From Acidobacteriota bacterium (GTDB lineage: Bacteria > Acidobacteriota > Vicinamibacteria > Vicinamibacterales > CAVVIG01): 38,032 bases of DNA. The DNA lies in assembly GCA_017883165.1 (NCBI GenBank), contig JADGOC010000019.1:1-38032 (forward strand), read 5' to 3'. Below are positions 1-7,554 of this stretch, in pieces (positions within the stretch are counted from its first letter, which is position 1; each line of letters begins with the position of its first letter). The position numbers and the translations under genes were made by a program. The notes beneath the pieces were generated by a model. That model saw only the letters and a list, made by a program, of their open reading frames with translations. It was not told where the DNA came from and did no database searches.

Positions 1-74
1 GCGCGCGTGTCGAGCGCGATTTGCCGCTCGATGTACTTTCGCCGCCGCTCGACCAGGTCGGGTGTGTCGGCCAC
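1..74 (-). CDS. 5' end of an unidentified protein (partial)
   Basis: Reading the minus strand from a GTG at 72-74 gives 24 open codons, beginning MADTPDLVERRRKYIERQIA, before the window ends. The peptide is charged and helix-like with strongly G+C-biased third positions, which looks like a genuine N-terminus, but it is too short to assign a family. The start is supported by a TAAAAT box (81-86) exactly 6 nt before the GTG, with a CTGACC -35-like hexamer at 103-108 (16-nt spacer) and no Shine-Dalgarno site, so the mRNA may be leaderless. A 7-bp inverted repeat (CACGAGA 72-78, TCTCGTG 87-93) spans the -10 box and start codon. The gene lies downstream of the HD-GYP gene on the same strand but probably has its own promoter. 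Confidence 0.5.
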   Translation of the reverse strand, partial: MADTPDLVERRRKYIERQIALDTR

Positions 75-104
75 GAGACTATTTTATCTCGTGTCGACGC
101 GCGG

Positions 105-2651
105 TCAGGCGAGACGGCCTTGAATCGGCGGGTCTGGCACTCCTGCGACGTCCGGCAGAGGCGGCGCCGCGATCATGTCGGGCGCGAGGACGTCGGCCGG
201 TCCGGGCCGCGACAACGGGATGCGCCCGCGCCGTGTGGCCTTGTCGCGATACATCCCGTGATCCGCGCCGGCGAGCAGCGTTTCGTACGTGGGGCCATCG
301 TGCGGGAACACGGACACGCCGGCGCTCGCGCCGATCTTGACGAACTTCCCGGGACGCACCTCGATCTCGATCCGGCTGACCAGGAGCTGCAGCTCCATGC
401 GCTTGGCCTCGGCCGCTTCGCGTGGGCAGTCCGAGAGCACGACGATGAACTCGTCGCCGGCGTAGCGGACGCAGAGATCGTACGGACGCAGGGCCTGGCG
501 CAGCGCCTGCGCCATTTCCCGGAGCGCGCGGTCGCCGACATGGTGCCCGTGCGTGTCATTAATCGCCTTGAACTCGTCGATGTCCATCACGATCAGCGCC
601 ACCTCGCGGTTGAGCCGCTCGGCGCGCGACAACTCGCGCGTCAGGTGGACGAACATCGAACGGCGGTTCGGCAGCCCGGTGAGCGGGTCGGTCAGCGAGT
701 CTTCCTGCGTCTGCTCGAACACGATCGAATTGTGAATCACGGCGCCCGCCTGTTCGGCGATGCGCTCGAGGAGGCGCTGGTGATCCTCGGTGTAGCGGCT
801 CTCGTTGACGTGATAAAGCGCCAGCGAGCCGATGAACGTGTCGTTGAAGATGAGCGGGCAGACGATCGCCGCCTTCAGATCGATCGGCGAGAAGACTCCC
901 GCGGCGTCGAAGGTCACGCGCGGCTGGCCGTTGACGATCGATCGCTTGTTGCGCGCCACCCAGCCGGCGAGGCCATCGCCGACTTTGAGCGACAGCCCCA
1001 GCAGCTTCGGCGCGTCGACGCCGGCGGCGAAACGGCACTTCAGGGTGTCGGTCTCGGGCTCGTGCAGGAAGAGGGTGCACGCCGACCACGGCACGATGTT
1101 GATCAGCTTGGACGAGATGAGCGCCATCGTGTCCGCCACACCCAGGCTCGTGCCCATCGTCTGCGCGATTTCGTAGAGCGCGTAGATCTCGCGATGGGCG
1201 AGCGCGATGTTCTCGAAGGCGCTCTGCGCCGGCTGCTCGGGCACCAGGCCGAAGGCGGTCGAGCCGCCGCCGACCGGTTCGACCATCTCGGCCGGCCGCG
1301 CCTTGCGATCCGCCGCGGCTTCGGCGAGCAGACTGGGCAGGATCTCGATGAACTTGGCGACGAGCGCCGGATCGAGCGCTTTACCCGACTCGTGCTTCAT
1401 CAGCCCAAGCGCGCCCTCGTGGCTGAGCGCCTTGTGGTACGGCCGCTCGGTCGTGACGGCGTCGAAATAGTCGACGATCGTCAGAATGCGCGCGCCGCGC
1501 GGGATCTCGCTGCCCTTGAGCCCCTGCGGATAGCCTTTGCCGTCCCAGCGTTCGTGATGGCTGAGAATCAGCGGCGCGACGGGATACGGAAACGGCACCG
1601 CCGCGATGATCTCGGCGCCGACCTGCGGATGAATCCGGATCTTCTGGAATTCTTCCTGCGTGAGCGGGCCCGGCTTGGACAGAATGTGCTCGGGCACGGC
1701 AAGCTTGCCGATGTCGTGCAGCAGCGCGGCGGTCTCGATGCCCTGAATCTCCGCATCCTCGAGGCCGAACGCGCGGGCGAGACCGGCGGCGTATATCTGG
1801 ACGCGCCGGATGTGGGTGTGCGCGGTTTGATCCTTCGCGTCGATCGCGCGCGCCAGCGCTTCAATCGTCGCGAGATGCAGGTCCGAGGTCTGCTCGACGT
1901 GACGCTGCTCGTCCTCGATCCGGCCCATGTACACCTTGTAGGTCCGGTACGTGAGGTACAGCGGCGCGAACGTGAGCGGCACCAGCCAGTAGCCGGATCG
2001 TTCGACCACGCCGGCGGCGAGCCCGGCCGCCAGGGCGCCGACGAAGTAGCTCGGCGCGCTCCAGAGGAAGTTGGCGTTCCATACCGTGGCGACGTTCTTG
2101 CGCGAGCTCAGCGCGATCGCCGTCGCGATGAAGCCGGTGTTCAGCACGAAATACGCCGTAGCCGCGCCGACGAGCGGCCGCGCAATCGCCACGACCGACG
2201 TCGACTGCCCGACGTGTCCACCGAGCCACGCGAACGCCAGACCGGTCCCCTGCACGGTGACGACGAGCGACGCCATGCTGAAGAGCGTGCGGTAGACGGG
2301 GTTGCGATCCTTGCTGTTCAGATTGCACTGGCTGAACGCGCTCATGCCGGCCACGAGCATCGTCTCGTGCGGCCCGAGCAGCAGCAGCGACGCGAAGTCG
2401 ACGGCGTACGACACCGACATCGTCGACCCGCCGGTGGTCAGCGGCAGATGCACCTTGAGCGCCGCCGTGGCGGTGGAGAGCAGCATCAGGGCGATGAACA
2501 GCAACGACTGATTGAAGCGCGCGTGCGGCAGGCACACCACGAGCAGGACCGCGCCGGCGGCGATCACGGAGCCGACGAACAGGCGCGCGGCGAGCGGCAG
2601 CCGATTCATCGCATCTGCTCGTGAGAAGCGGGTCGCGTTTTCAATGGACAC
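105..2651 (-). CDS. Membrane HD-GYP / GAF / GGDEF cyclic-di-GMP turnover protein
   Basis: A multi-domain second-messenger protein of 848 aa. About 230 N-terminal residues form several hydrophobic segments (a membrane sensor module of unknown ligand). An HD-GYP phosphodiesterase domain follows, with HDIGK (residues 312-316) and HHERWDGKGYP (from about 365). A GAF domain occupies roughly 490-640 and a C-terminal GGDEF domain carries AGDEF (731-735). The inhibitory I-site RxxD is present as RPYD (722-725), five residues before the signature. Both catalytic signatures look intact, so the protein may both hydrolyse and make c-di-GMP; which activity dominates cannot be read from sequence. The GTG start at 2651 overlaps the end of the upstream GNAT gene by 11 nt, implying translational coupling; an alternative ATG lies at 2609, just before the first membrane segment. 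Confidence 0.93.
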   Translation of the reverse strand: MSIENATRFSRADAMNRLPLAARLFVGSVIAAGAVLLVVCLPHARFNQSLLFIALMLLSTATAALKVHLPLTTGGSTMSVSYAVDFASLLLLGPHETMLVAGMSAFSQCNLNSKDRNPVYRTLFSMASLVVTVQGTGLAFAWLGGHVGQSTSVVAIARPLVGAATAYFVLNTGFIATAIALSSRKNVATVWNANFLWSAPSYFVGALAAGLAAGVVERSGYWLVPLTFAPLYLTYRTYKVYMGRIEDEQRHVEQTSDLHLATIEALARAIDAKDQTAHTHIRRVQIYAAGLARAFGLEDAEIQGIETAALLHDIGKLAVPEHILSKPGPLTQEEFQKIRIHPQVGAEIIAAVPFPYPVAPLILSHHERWDGKGYPQGLKGSEIPRGARILTIVDYFDAVTTERPYHKALSHEGALGLMKHESGKALDPALVAKFIEILPSLLAEAAADRKARPAEMVEPVGGGSTAFGLVPEQPAQSAFENIALAHREIYALYEIAQTMGTSLGVADTMALISSKLINIVPWSACTLFLHEPETDTLKCRFAAGVDAPKLLGLSLKVGDGLAGWVARNKRSIVNGQPRVTFDAAGVFSPIDLKAAIVCPLIFNDTFIGSLALYHVNESRYTEDHQRLLERIAEQAGAVIHNSIVFEQTQEDSLTDPLTGLPNRRSMFVHLTRELSRAERLNREVALIVMDIDEFKAINDTHGHHVGDRALREMAQALRQALRPYDLCVRYAGDEFIVVLSDCPREAAEAKRMELQLLVSRIEIEVRPGKFVKIGASAGVSVFPHDGPTYETLLAGADHGMYRDKATRRGRIPLSRPGPADVLAPDMIAAPPLPDVAGVPDPPIQGRLA

Positions 2652-3267
2652 GAGGCGCCGTCGACACCCAGTGGTCGGTCCAGTCGTCTTTCAGCACCGA
2701 CCACAACACCTGATCGAGGTACTCGCCACCGCGGCGCATCGAGCGGCGGAGCACCCCTTCTTGAACCGCGCCGATCTTTCGGAGCGCGCCGCTGGCGCGG
2801 CCGTTCTGCAGCAGCACGCGCGCCTCGAGCCGATGGGCGCCGACCGAGCCGAACGCAAACGAGCCGACGAGGCGCGCCGCCTCGAGAAAGACCCCCGTGC
2901 CGCGCGACGAGGGCGTCAGCGTGCCGTCCCATTCGCCGGCTTCGAACGCCGGATCGAGCTGCCGCACCTGCACGAGGCCGACAAGCGAACGGCCCGCGCC
3001 GACCGTCACCACATAGGTGAACGCTTGGCCCACCGCGCGCGCTCGACTCGCACGCTCGATGAAATCCTGCACGGCCAGCGCGGTGACCGGATACTCGAGA
3101 TCGAAGCGGCTCGCATCGCCGATCGACAACAGATCGACCAGTGCGCAGAGGTCCTGAGCGATCGGTTCACGCAGCGTCACGGCGCGCGACGTCAACGTCG
3201 GCAGTTCCACGCGCCAGTCGGGCGCCGGGGCGGGAGGAGCAGTGACGGCGGACGGATCGATGGCCAT
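2641..3267 (-). CDS. GNAT-family N-acetyltransferase (RimJ/RimL-like)
   Basis: This 208-aa protein has the layout of a RimJ/RimL-type acetyltransferase. The N-terminal strand begins TLTSRAVTLREP, a central beta strand reads LVGLVQVRQLD, an acetyl-CoA-binding region is followed by the helix in FLEAARLVGSFAFGSVGAHR, and the segment NGRASGALRKIGAVQEGVLR is typical of the C-terminal half of the family. It probably transfers acetyl from acetyl-CoA to an amine; the substrate (a ribosomal protein, antibiotic or small molecule) cannot be inferred. About 20 Ala/Pro-rich residues precede the domain. It is the first gene of a two-gene unit whose second gene, the HD-GYP/GGDEF protein, starts inside its last codons. 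I see no clear Shine-Dalgarno site before the ATG at 3267. Confidence 0.85.
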   Translation of the reverse strand: MAIDPSAVTAPPAPAPDWRVELPTLTSRAVTLREPIAQDLCALVDLLSIGDASRFDLEYPVTALAVQDFIERASRARAVGQAFTYVVTVGAGRSLVGLVQVRQLDPAFEAGEWDGTLTPSSRGTGVFLEAARLVGSFAFGSVGAHRLEARVLLQNGRASGALRKIGAVQEGVLRRSMRRGGEYLDQVLWSVLKDDWTDHWVSTAPRVH

Positions 3268-3614
3268 GTCAGTAAGTCATTCACGTGACCTGCGGCTACA
3301 CCCCGGCCGTACAGATCTCGTCAAGGGGCCGAGCAACTTCGACGCCAAGCTCGGCCATGTCTCATTCTTCGCGTCAACACATTGCAATAGAAAGACTTAA
3401 TAGACTGTGAATGTGCTGCTTGTAGATGTACAATATGTGCGTTTATATGACACTAACGAAGATTATGTACGAACTGGTCTAGTCTAGCTCCTTGCAACAC
3501 AATGAGTTGTACGATCAATGGTCCGATTCGGCACAGTATGTCCCGTTCTTGACCATTGGGGGCATCGGCCAAGTCGCGCGAGCCGGGCATTTGCAGGTAT
3601 AAATGTGAGTACCA
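3268..3614. other. Non-coding divergent region with an AT-rich island
   Basis: This 347-bp gap separates the minus-strand GNAT gene from the plus-strand ExeA-like gene. From about 3361 to 3520 the base composition falls to near 40% G+C, far below the surroundings. The island contains several TGTAC words (around 3429, 3465 and 3510), a TCTAGTCTAG direct repeat near 3478 and a short inverted repeat CAAC/GTTG near 3497-3511. TATAAA at 3598-3603 sits 11 nt before the GTG of the downstream gene and could be its -10, but no good -35 is visible. I find no convincing ORF, tRNA or terminator here. Confidence 0.5.
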
Positions 3615-5132
3615 GTGGACGATCAAATAAAGCCGCCGCTCGCTGACGATCCGGTGTTTCTCGCCAGCCTCAGTGAACTCGATCACAGGATGGACGACAG
3701 CGTTCCGAGGCGCGCACCCGCACCGCCTCCCGTTCGCCCGCTGGTGCCGAAACAGGTCGCGCCACCGCCGCCGCGACAGTCCACTCCGCCTGCGCCGCGA
3801 CAGCCCGCTCCGCCTCCGGTATCGACGCCGCTGGCATCGCACGGCGGCGCGCCAACGGTACCGCGCCAGGGCGGCGGCCGGCGCGCGCTGCTCGATTTGT
3901 TTCCGCCGACGCCGCCCGCCCCGCCGGCTTCGAAGGCGCCGCCCGCGTTTCGCGCGCCCGCGGCTCCGTCATCGAAGCCGTCCGCGCCGCCGCGTCCGTC
4001 GGCCGCTCGTCTTCCAACATTGACCGACGTGTTCGCCGCACGCGTCGACGCCGCGCTCACCTACGAGACCTTCTACGGCCTGACCGAACCGCCGTTCAGC
4101 TCCTCGTCCGATCCGAAATTCCTCTATCACAGCACGCCGCACGATCGCGTCGCGCAGGAGCTCCTGAGCGCCATCCGCCGCCGCGACGGTATCGTCATCG
4201 TCACCGGCGAGGTCGGCATGGGCAAGACGATGCTGTGCCGCGCCGTTCTCGATCAGCTCGATCGCCGCACGCTGACCTCGTTCGTGCTCGATCCGTCTGC
4301 GTCGGTCGAAGAAATTCTCCAGACCATCCTGGTCGACTTCGGCGTGATCTCGCGCGCCGATCTCGCGGGCGGCCGCCTGGCGCAGGCGTCGCGGCACGAT
4401 CTGATGCATGCGCTCCGCGAATTTCTTGCCTCGCTCGCGCCGCTGCAGGCGTTTGCCGTGGTGATCGTCGACGACGCGCACACGCTGGCGGCCGACGTGC
4501 TCGATCAGATTCGCGTGCTGTCGGATGCGGACGCCGAAACGCGTCTGCTGCAGGTCGTGCTCGTGGGCCAGCCCAAGTTGCTGGCGATCCTGCGCCGGCC
4601 CGAGCTGCGGCAACTCGCGCAGCGCGCTTCCGTGCGGTGCGTGCTCGAACCGCTCGACGACGATGAGATTGTCGACTATGTGCTGCACCGGCTGACGGTC
4701 GCCGGCAGCAACGCACGCGTGGAGTTCGACGACGATGCCGTCGGGCGGCTGTTCGTGTTGTCGGCGGGCGTGCCGCGGATTATCAACCAGCTGTGTGATC
4801 GCGCGTTGACGCTCGGGTACGAGGCGTCGGCGAGCGTCATCGATTTGCCGCTCGTGGATCGCGCCGCCGAGGATCTCGACTTCACCCCGCCGGAGTCGGA
4901 AGCCGCGCGGCTCGTGCGGGCGGTGCTGACCATGGCCGCGCTCGTGGTGTTGATGCTCGTCGGCGCCGGCGCCGCGGCGTTCGTCTTTCACGATCGTCTG
5001 GCGCAGACGATCGTGCGGTGGGAAGCCGTGCCGCCCGCGCCTCGCCAGCCCACGCTCCGCCAGCCGGCGCCGTTCACGCCGCCGCCTCCGCCAGCCGCGA
5101 CGCCCGCCCAGCCGCCGACACCGCGGAAGTAA
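3615..5132 (+). CDS. ExeA/GspA-like AAA ATPase with proline-rich termini
   Basis: A 505-aa protein in the ExeA/GspA ATPase family (AAA_22), whose members often assist assembly of secretion or polysaccharide-export machinery. The first ~140 residues are low-complexity and Pro-rich with repeated APRQ/PPRQ motifs. The ATPase domain starts at FYGLTEPPFS (about 155), with Walker A GEVGMGKT (198-205) and Walker B VVIVDDAH (about 281-288). A hydrophobic helix (about 436-460) is a single transmembrane segment, followed by a ~45-residue Pro-rich tail. Classical ExeA has a periplasmic peptidoglycan-binding domain after the membrane segment; this protein does not. No secretion genes adjoin it, so the partner is unknown. 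The GTG start at 3615 has only a weak GAG upstream; an in-frame ATG at 3690 is an alternative. Confidence 0.87.
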   Translation: MDDQIKPPLADDPVFLASLSELDHRMDDSVPRRAPAPPPVRPLVPKQVAPPPPRQSTPPAPRQPAPPPVSTPLASHGGAPTVPRQGGGRRALLDLFPPTPPAPPASKAPPAFRAPAAPSSKPSAPPRPSAARLPTLTDVFAARVDAALTYETFYGLTEPPFSSSSDPKFLYHSTPHDRVAQELLSAIRRRDGIVIVTGEVGMGKTMLCRAVLDQLDRRTLTSFVLDPSASVEEILQTILVDFGVISRADLAGGRLAQASRHDLMHALREFLASLAPLQAFAVVIVDDAHTLAADVLDQIRVLSDADAETRLLQVVLVGQPKLLAILRRPELRQLAQRASVRCVLEPLDDDEIVDYVLHRLTVAGSNARVEFDDDAVGRLFVLSAGVPRIINQLCDRALTLGYEASASVIDLPLVDRAAEDLDFTPPESEAARLVRAVLTMAALVVLMLVGAGAAAFVFHDRLAQTIVRWEAVPPAPRQPTLRQPAPFTPPPPPAATPAQPPTPRK

Positions 5133-5176
5133 ACGTCCGCCGGCTCACGCGGCGCGTTACGTTGTTGAGCGTGGTG

Positions 5177-5218
5177 AATCCGCAACCCGCAATCCGCGGT
5201 CCACAATCTGCAATCGCG
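5177..5218. repeat. Degenerate heptanucleotide tandem repeat (6 x AATCCGC)
   Basis: Six consecutive 7-bp units follow the consensus AATCCGC: AATCCGC, AACCCGC, AATCCGC, GGTCCAC, AATCTGC, AATCGCG. They lie between the end of the ExeA-like gene and the tRNA-His gene, outside any coding region. Phased heptamers suggest a mobile short-repeat or slippage-generated array. Confidence 0.6.
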
Positions 5219-5227
5219 ATGTGTTGT

Positions 5228-5305
5228 TGGGGTGGGCGACGGGAGTTGAACCCGCGACCTCCGGTGCCACAGACCGGCGTTCTAACCAACTGAACTACGC
5301 CCACC
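5228..5305 (-). tRNA. tRNA-His (GUG anticodon)
   Basis: Read on the minus strand, the gene has a 7-bp acceptor stem (GTGGGCG at 5298-5304 pairing with CGCCCAC at 5232-5238). A G at 5305 sits at the -1 position opposite the C discriminator at 5231, which is diagnostic of tRNA-His. The anticodon stem CCGGT/ACCGG encloses the loop CTGTGGC with anticodon GTG at 5268-5270. The T-arm contains GGGTTCAACTCCC, and the 3' CCA is encoded (5228-5230). It stands alone between protein genes. Confidence 0.97.
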
Positions 5306-5421
5306 ATACCGACGCGGAGAGCATCAGTTTAGCATGCGGCGAGAACTGAGAAGCGGAGCATCGCGCTCACCGCCCGGCACACGTCCGGCTGGACCGGACG
5401 GTGGAGGTGTTAGGATGCCGC

Positions 5422-6663
5422 GTGGCTTCGTTTTTCAAGAAACTGGGCCCCGGACTCGTCACTGGCGCGTCCGACGACGACCCGAGCGGGATCGCGACCT
5501 ATGCCGTAGCGGGCGCGTCGTTCGGATACGGCACGCTATGGACGGCGGTACTCACGCTGCCGCTGATGATCGCGGTGCAGCTCGTGTGCGCGCGCATTGG
5601 CATGGTGTGCGGCGTCGGGCTGACGGGCGCGTTGCGCCGGCATTACCCGCGCTGGCTGCTGTATGCCATCTGCGTGCTGTTGCTCGTCGCCAACATCTTC
5701 AACATCGGCGCCGACCTCGGCGGCATGGCCGACGCCGTCTCGATGCTCACGGGCATTCCCAAATTCGTCTCGGTGCCGGCGCTCGGCGCGGCGGTCGTCG
5801 TCTTCACGGTCTACACGAGTTACGTCACCTTCGCGAAGTACGTGAAGTGGAGCACCCTCGTGTTGTTCAGCTACATCATCTCGGCGGTCCTGTCGCACCC
5901 CGACTGGCGTGTCGGACTGTACCGCGCGCTCGTGCCCGAGCTGCGCTGGTCGTCCGCCTATCTGACGACGGTCGTCGCGATTCTCGGCACCACGATTTCG
6001 CCGTATCTGTTCTTCTGGCAGGCGTCGTACGAAGTCGAGGCCGAGAAGGCGATGGGCCGGCGCAGCCGTCATGCGCGCCGCGGCGCCACCATCGACGAGC
6101 TGAGCGACGCGCGCACCGACGTGGTTGTGGGGATGTCGTTTTCGAATCTCGTTCAGTTCTTCATCATTCTCGCCACGGCATCGACCCTGTACCGCGGCGG
6201 GCACCGTGACATCGAAACGACGCGTCAGGCGGCCGAGGCGCTGCGGCCGCTGGCGGGGAACGCGGCCTACATCCTGTTCTCGATCGGCTTGATCGGCAGC
6301 GGGCTGCTGGCGGTGCCGGTCCTGGCGGGATCGGCGTCGTTTGCGATCGCGGAGCTGCGCGGGTGGCGCGCGGGGCTGAACGAGCCGTTCCGCCGGGCGC
6401 GCCGTTTTTATGTGGTGTTCGGGGCCGCGATCACCGTCGGCATCGCGCTCGAGGTGTTCAGTGCGAGCCCGATCAAGATGCTGTTCTATTCCGCGATCTT
6501 GAACGGCGTGGCCGCGCCGCCGCTCATGGTCATCATCATGCTCGTCGCCAACAATACAAAGGTGATGGGCGAATGGACCAACACGCGCCCGCTGAATGTC
6601 TTGGGCTGGATCGCGACGGCGCTCATGGCCGCCGCGAGCGTCGGCATGTTCGTCGCGGGATGA
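5422..6663 (+). CDS. Nramp-family metal transporter, non-canonical binding motif
   Basis: A polytopic membrane protein of 413 aa with about eleven hydrophobic segments, of the Nramp/SLC11 fold (proton-coupled divalent-metal uptake at the inner membrane). The TM1 signature is DPSG (residues 20-23) instead of the canonical DPGN. The TM6 region reads ISPYLFFWQASYE and lacks the MPH-type motif whose methionine contributes to Mn/Fe selectivity. The ion therefore cannot be assumed to be Mn2+ or Fe2+. I prefer the GTG at 5422, because AGGA lies 6 nt upstream (5412-5415) and the mature fold starts with FFKKLGPGLVTGASDDDPSG; an in-frame GTG at 5401 would add seven residues. The gene ends 6 bp from the convergent peptidase gene. 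Confidence 0.9.
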   Translation: MASFFKKLGPGLVTGASDDDPSGIATYAVAGASFGYGTLWTAVLTLPLMIAVQLVCARIGMVCGVGLTGALRRHYPRWLLYAICVLLLVANIFNIGADLGGMADAVSMLTGIPKFVSVPALGAAVVVFTVYTSYVTFAKYVKWSTLVLFSYIISAVLSHPDWRVGLYRALVPELRWSSAYLTTVVAILGTTISPYLFFWQASYEVEAEKAMGRRSRHARRGATIDELSDARTDVVVGMSFSNLVQFFIILATASTLYRGGHRDIETTRQAAEALRPLAGNAAYILFSIGLIGSGLLAVPVLAGSASFAIAELRGWRAGLNEPFRRARRFYVVFGAAITVGIALEVFSASPIKMLFYSAILNGVAAPPLMVIIMLVANNTKVMGEWTNTRPLNVLGWIATALMAAASVGMFVAG

Positions 6664-6669
6664 CCTCCG

Positions 6670-7449
6670 CTACTGCACGAGACGGATGGTCCAGAAATCG
6701 TCGCTGAGATTTTCGTCGAGCAGGTATTCGTACGGCAGCGTGAAGTAGCCAGTGAGCCCCCACTTCGGCCCCCACGAATTCCGCGCGATGAACCACTGCT
6801 GCCCATCGTCGTAGCCGACGGCGCCGACCGCGTGGCCGCCGAGCAGCGCTTCCTTCGGTTTCGGCATCGGCGCGTGTCCCGTGGCCGCGACCGCCGGGCT
6901 CTCGAAGCTGGCGTAGACCGAAAAGCCGAAGACGAACGGAAAGCCGCTGGCGAGACAGCCTTTCATCTGATCGATCTCGCGCGAGACGCGCTGATAGAGC
7001 ACCGCGGGGTGCTTGGCGGCATCCTTGAACGCGGATGCCGGCGGTTTCGCGCGGAATTTCGCGATGGCGTACGGCCAGAACCGTTCGTGCGGCGCGCCCT
7101 GCCTGGCGACGCTCTTGATGCCGTCGCGGATCATCGCACCGGCGTCCTCGTCCACCGTGCCCTCGATCACGCGCTCGTTGTAGTAGATGAACAGGCGCGA
7201 GGGCACGAAGACGTCGGTGAGCGCCTGCTTGATCTGATCGAACTGCAGGGCGCCGCCGATCGCGTTGGCCGTGCAGCTCCCGAGCTGCCCCTGATCGTAG
7301 ACGGCCGGGCAGGCGGCGCGCAGGTCGACGCTCGGCGGCAACGGTCCGACGGCGAACGGCGCCGCGTACTGACGGTCGCGGGAGTCGGGAAGATCCGGAA
7401 TCCAGCCGTACCCCTTCGGGTTGCGGCGGACCAGTTTTCGGCGAGCCAT
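6670..7449 (-). CDS. Papain-like (C1A) cysteine peptidase
   Basis: This 259-aa protein carries the full catalytic set of peptidase family C1: oxyanion Gln53 in YDQGQLGSC, nucleophile Cys59, His206 in GGHAVGAVGY and Asn224 in ARNSWGPKWG. The N-terminus (NPKGYGWIPDLPDSRDRQYA) is the short lead-in typical of bacterial cytosolic C1 homologues. I see neither an inhibitory pro-domain nor a signal peptide, so it probably acts inside the cell or is exported by another route. The ATG at 7449 precedes MARRKLVRRNPKGYGW; an in-frame start at 7485 would add twelve Arg-rich residues of lower plausibility. Substrate unknown. Confidence 0.9.
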   Translation of the reverse strand: MARRKLVRRNPKGYGWIPDLPDSRDRQYAAPFAVGPLPPSVDLRAACPAVYDQGQLGSCTANAIGGALQFDQIKQALTDVFVPSRLFIYYNERVIEGTVDEDAGAMIRDGIKSVARQGAPHERFWPYAIAKFRAKPPASAFKDAAKHPAVLYQRVSREIDQMKGCLASGFPFVFGFSVYASFESPAVAATGHAPMPKPKEALLGGHAVGAVGYDDGQQWFIARNSWGPKWGLTGYFTLPYEYLLDENLSDDFWTIRLVQ

Positions 7450-7554
7450 GCCGTGTATCGTGCGAGCCGGCCGCCGGGCGGTCAAGCGCTATTCGGTGAG
7501 GCGACGCACGAAGTGTGCAAGGCAGCCGGCACCATCATCAGCCGCGGCCGTGCC

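Noticed and set aside
21-2624. Long plus-strand open frame (867 codons) antisense to the HD-GYP gene
   Set aside because: Arg/Asp/His-rich, no domain; it is the antisense frame created by strong G+C bias of the real gene.
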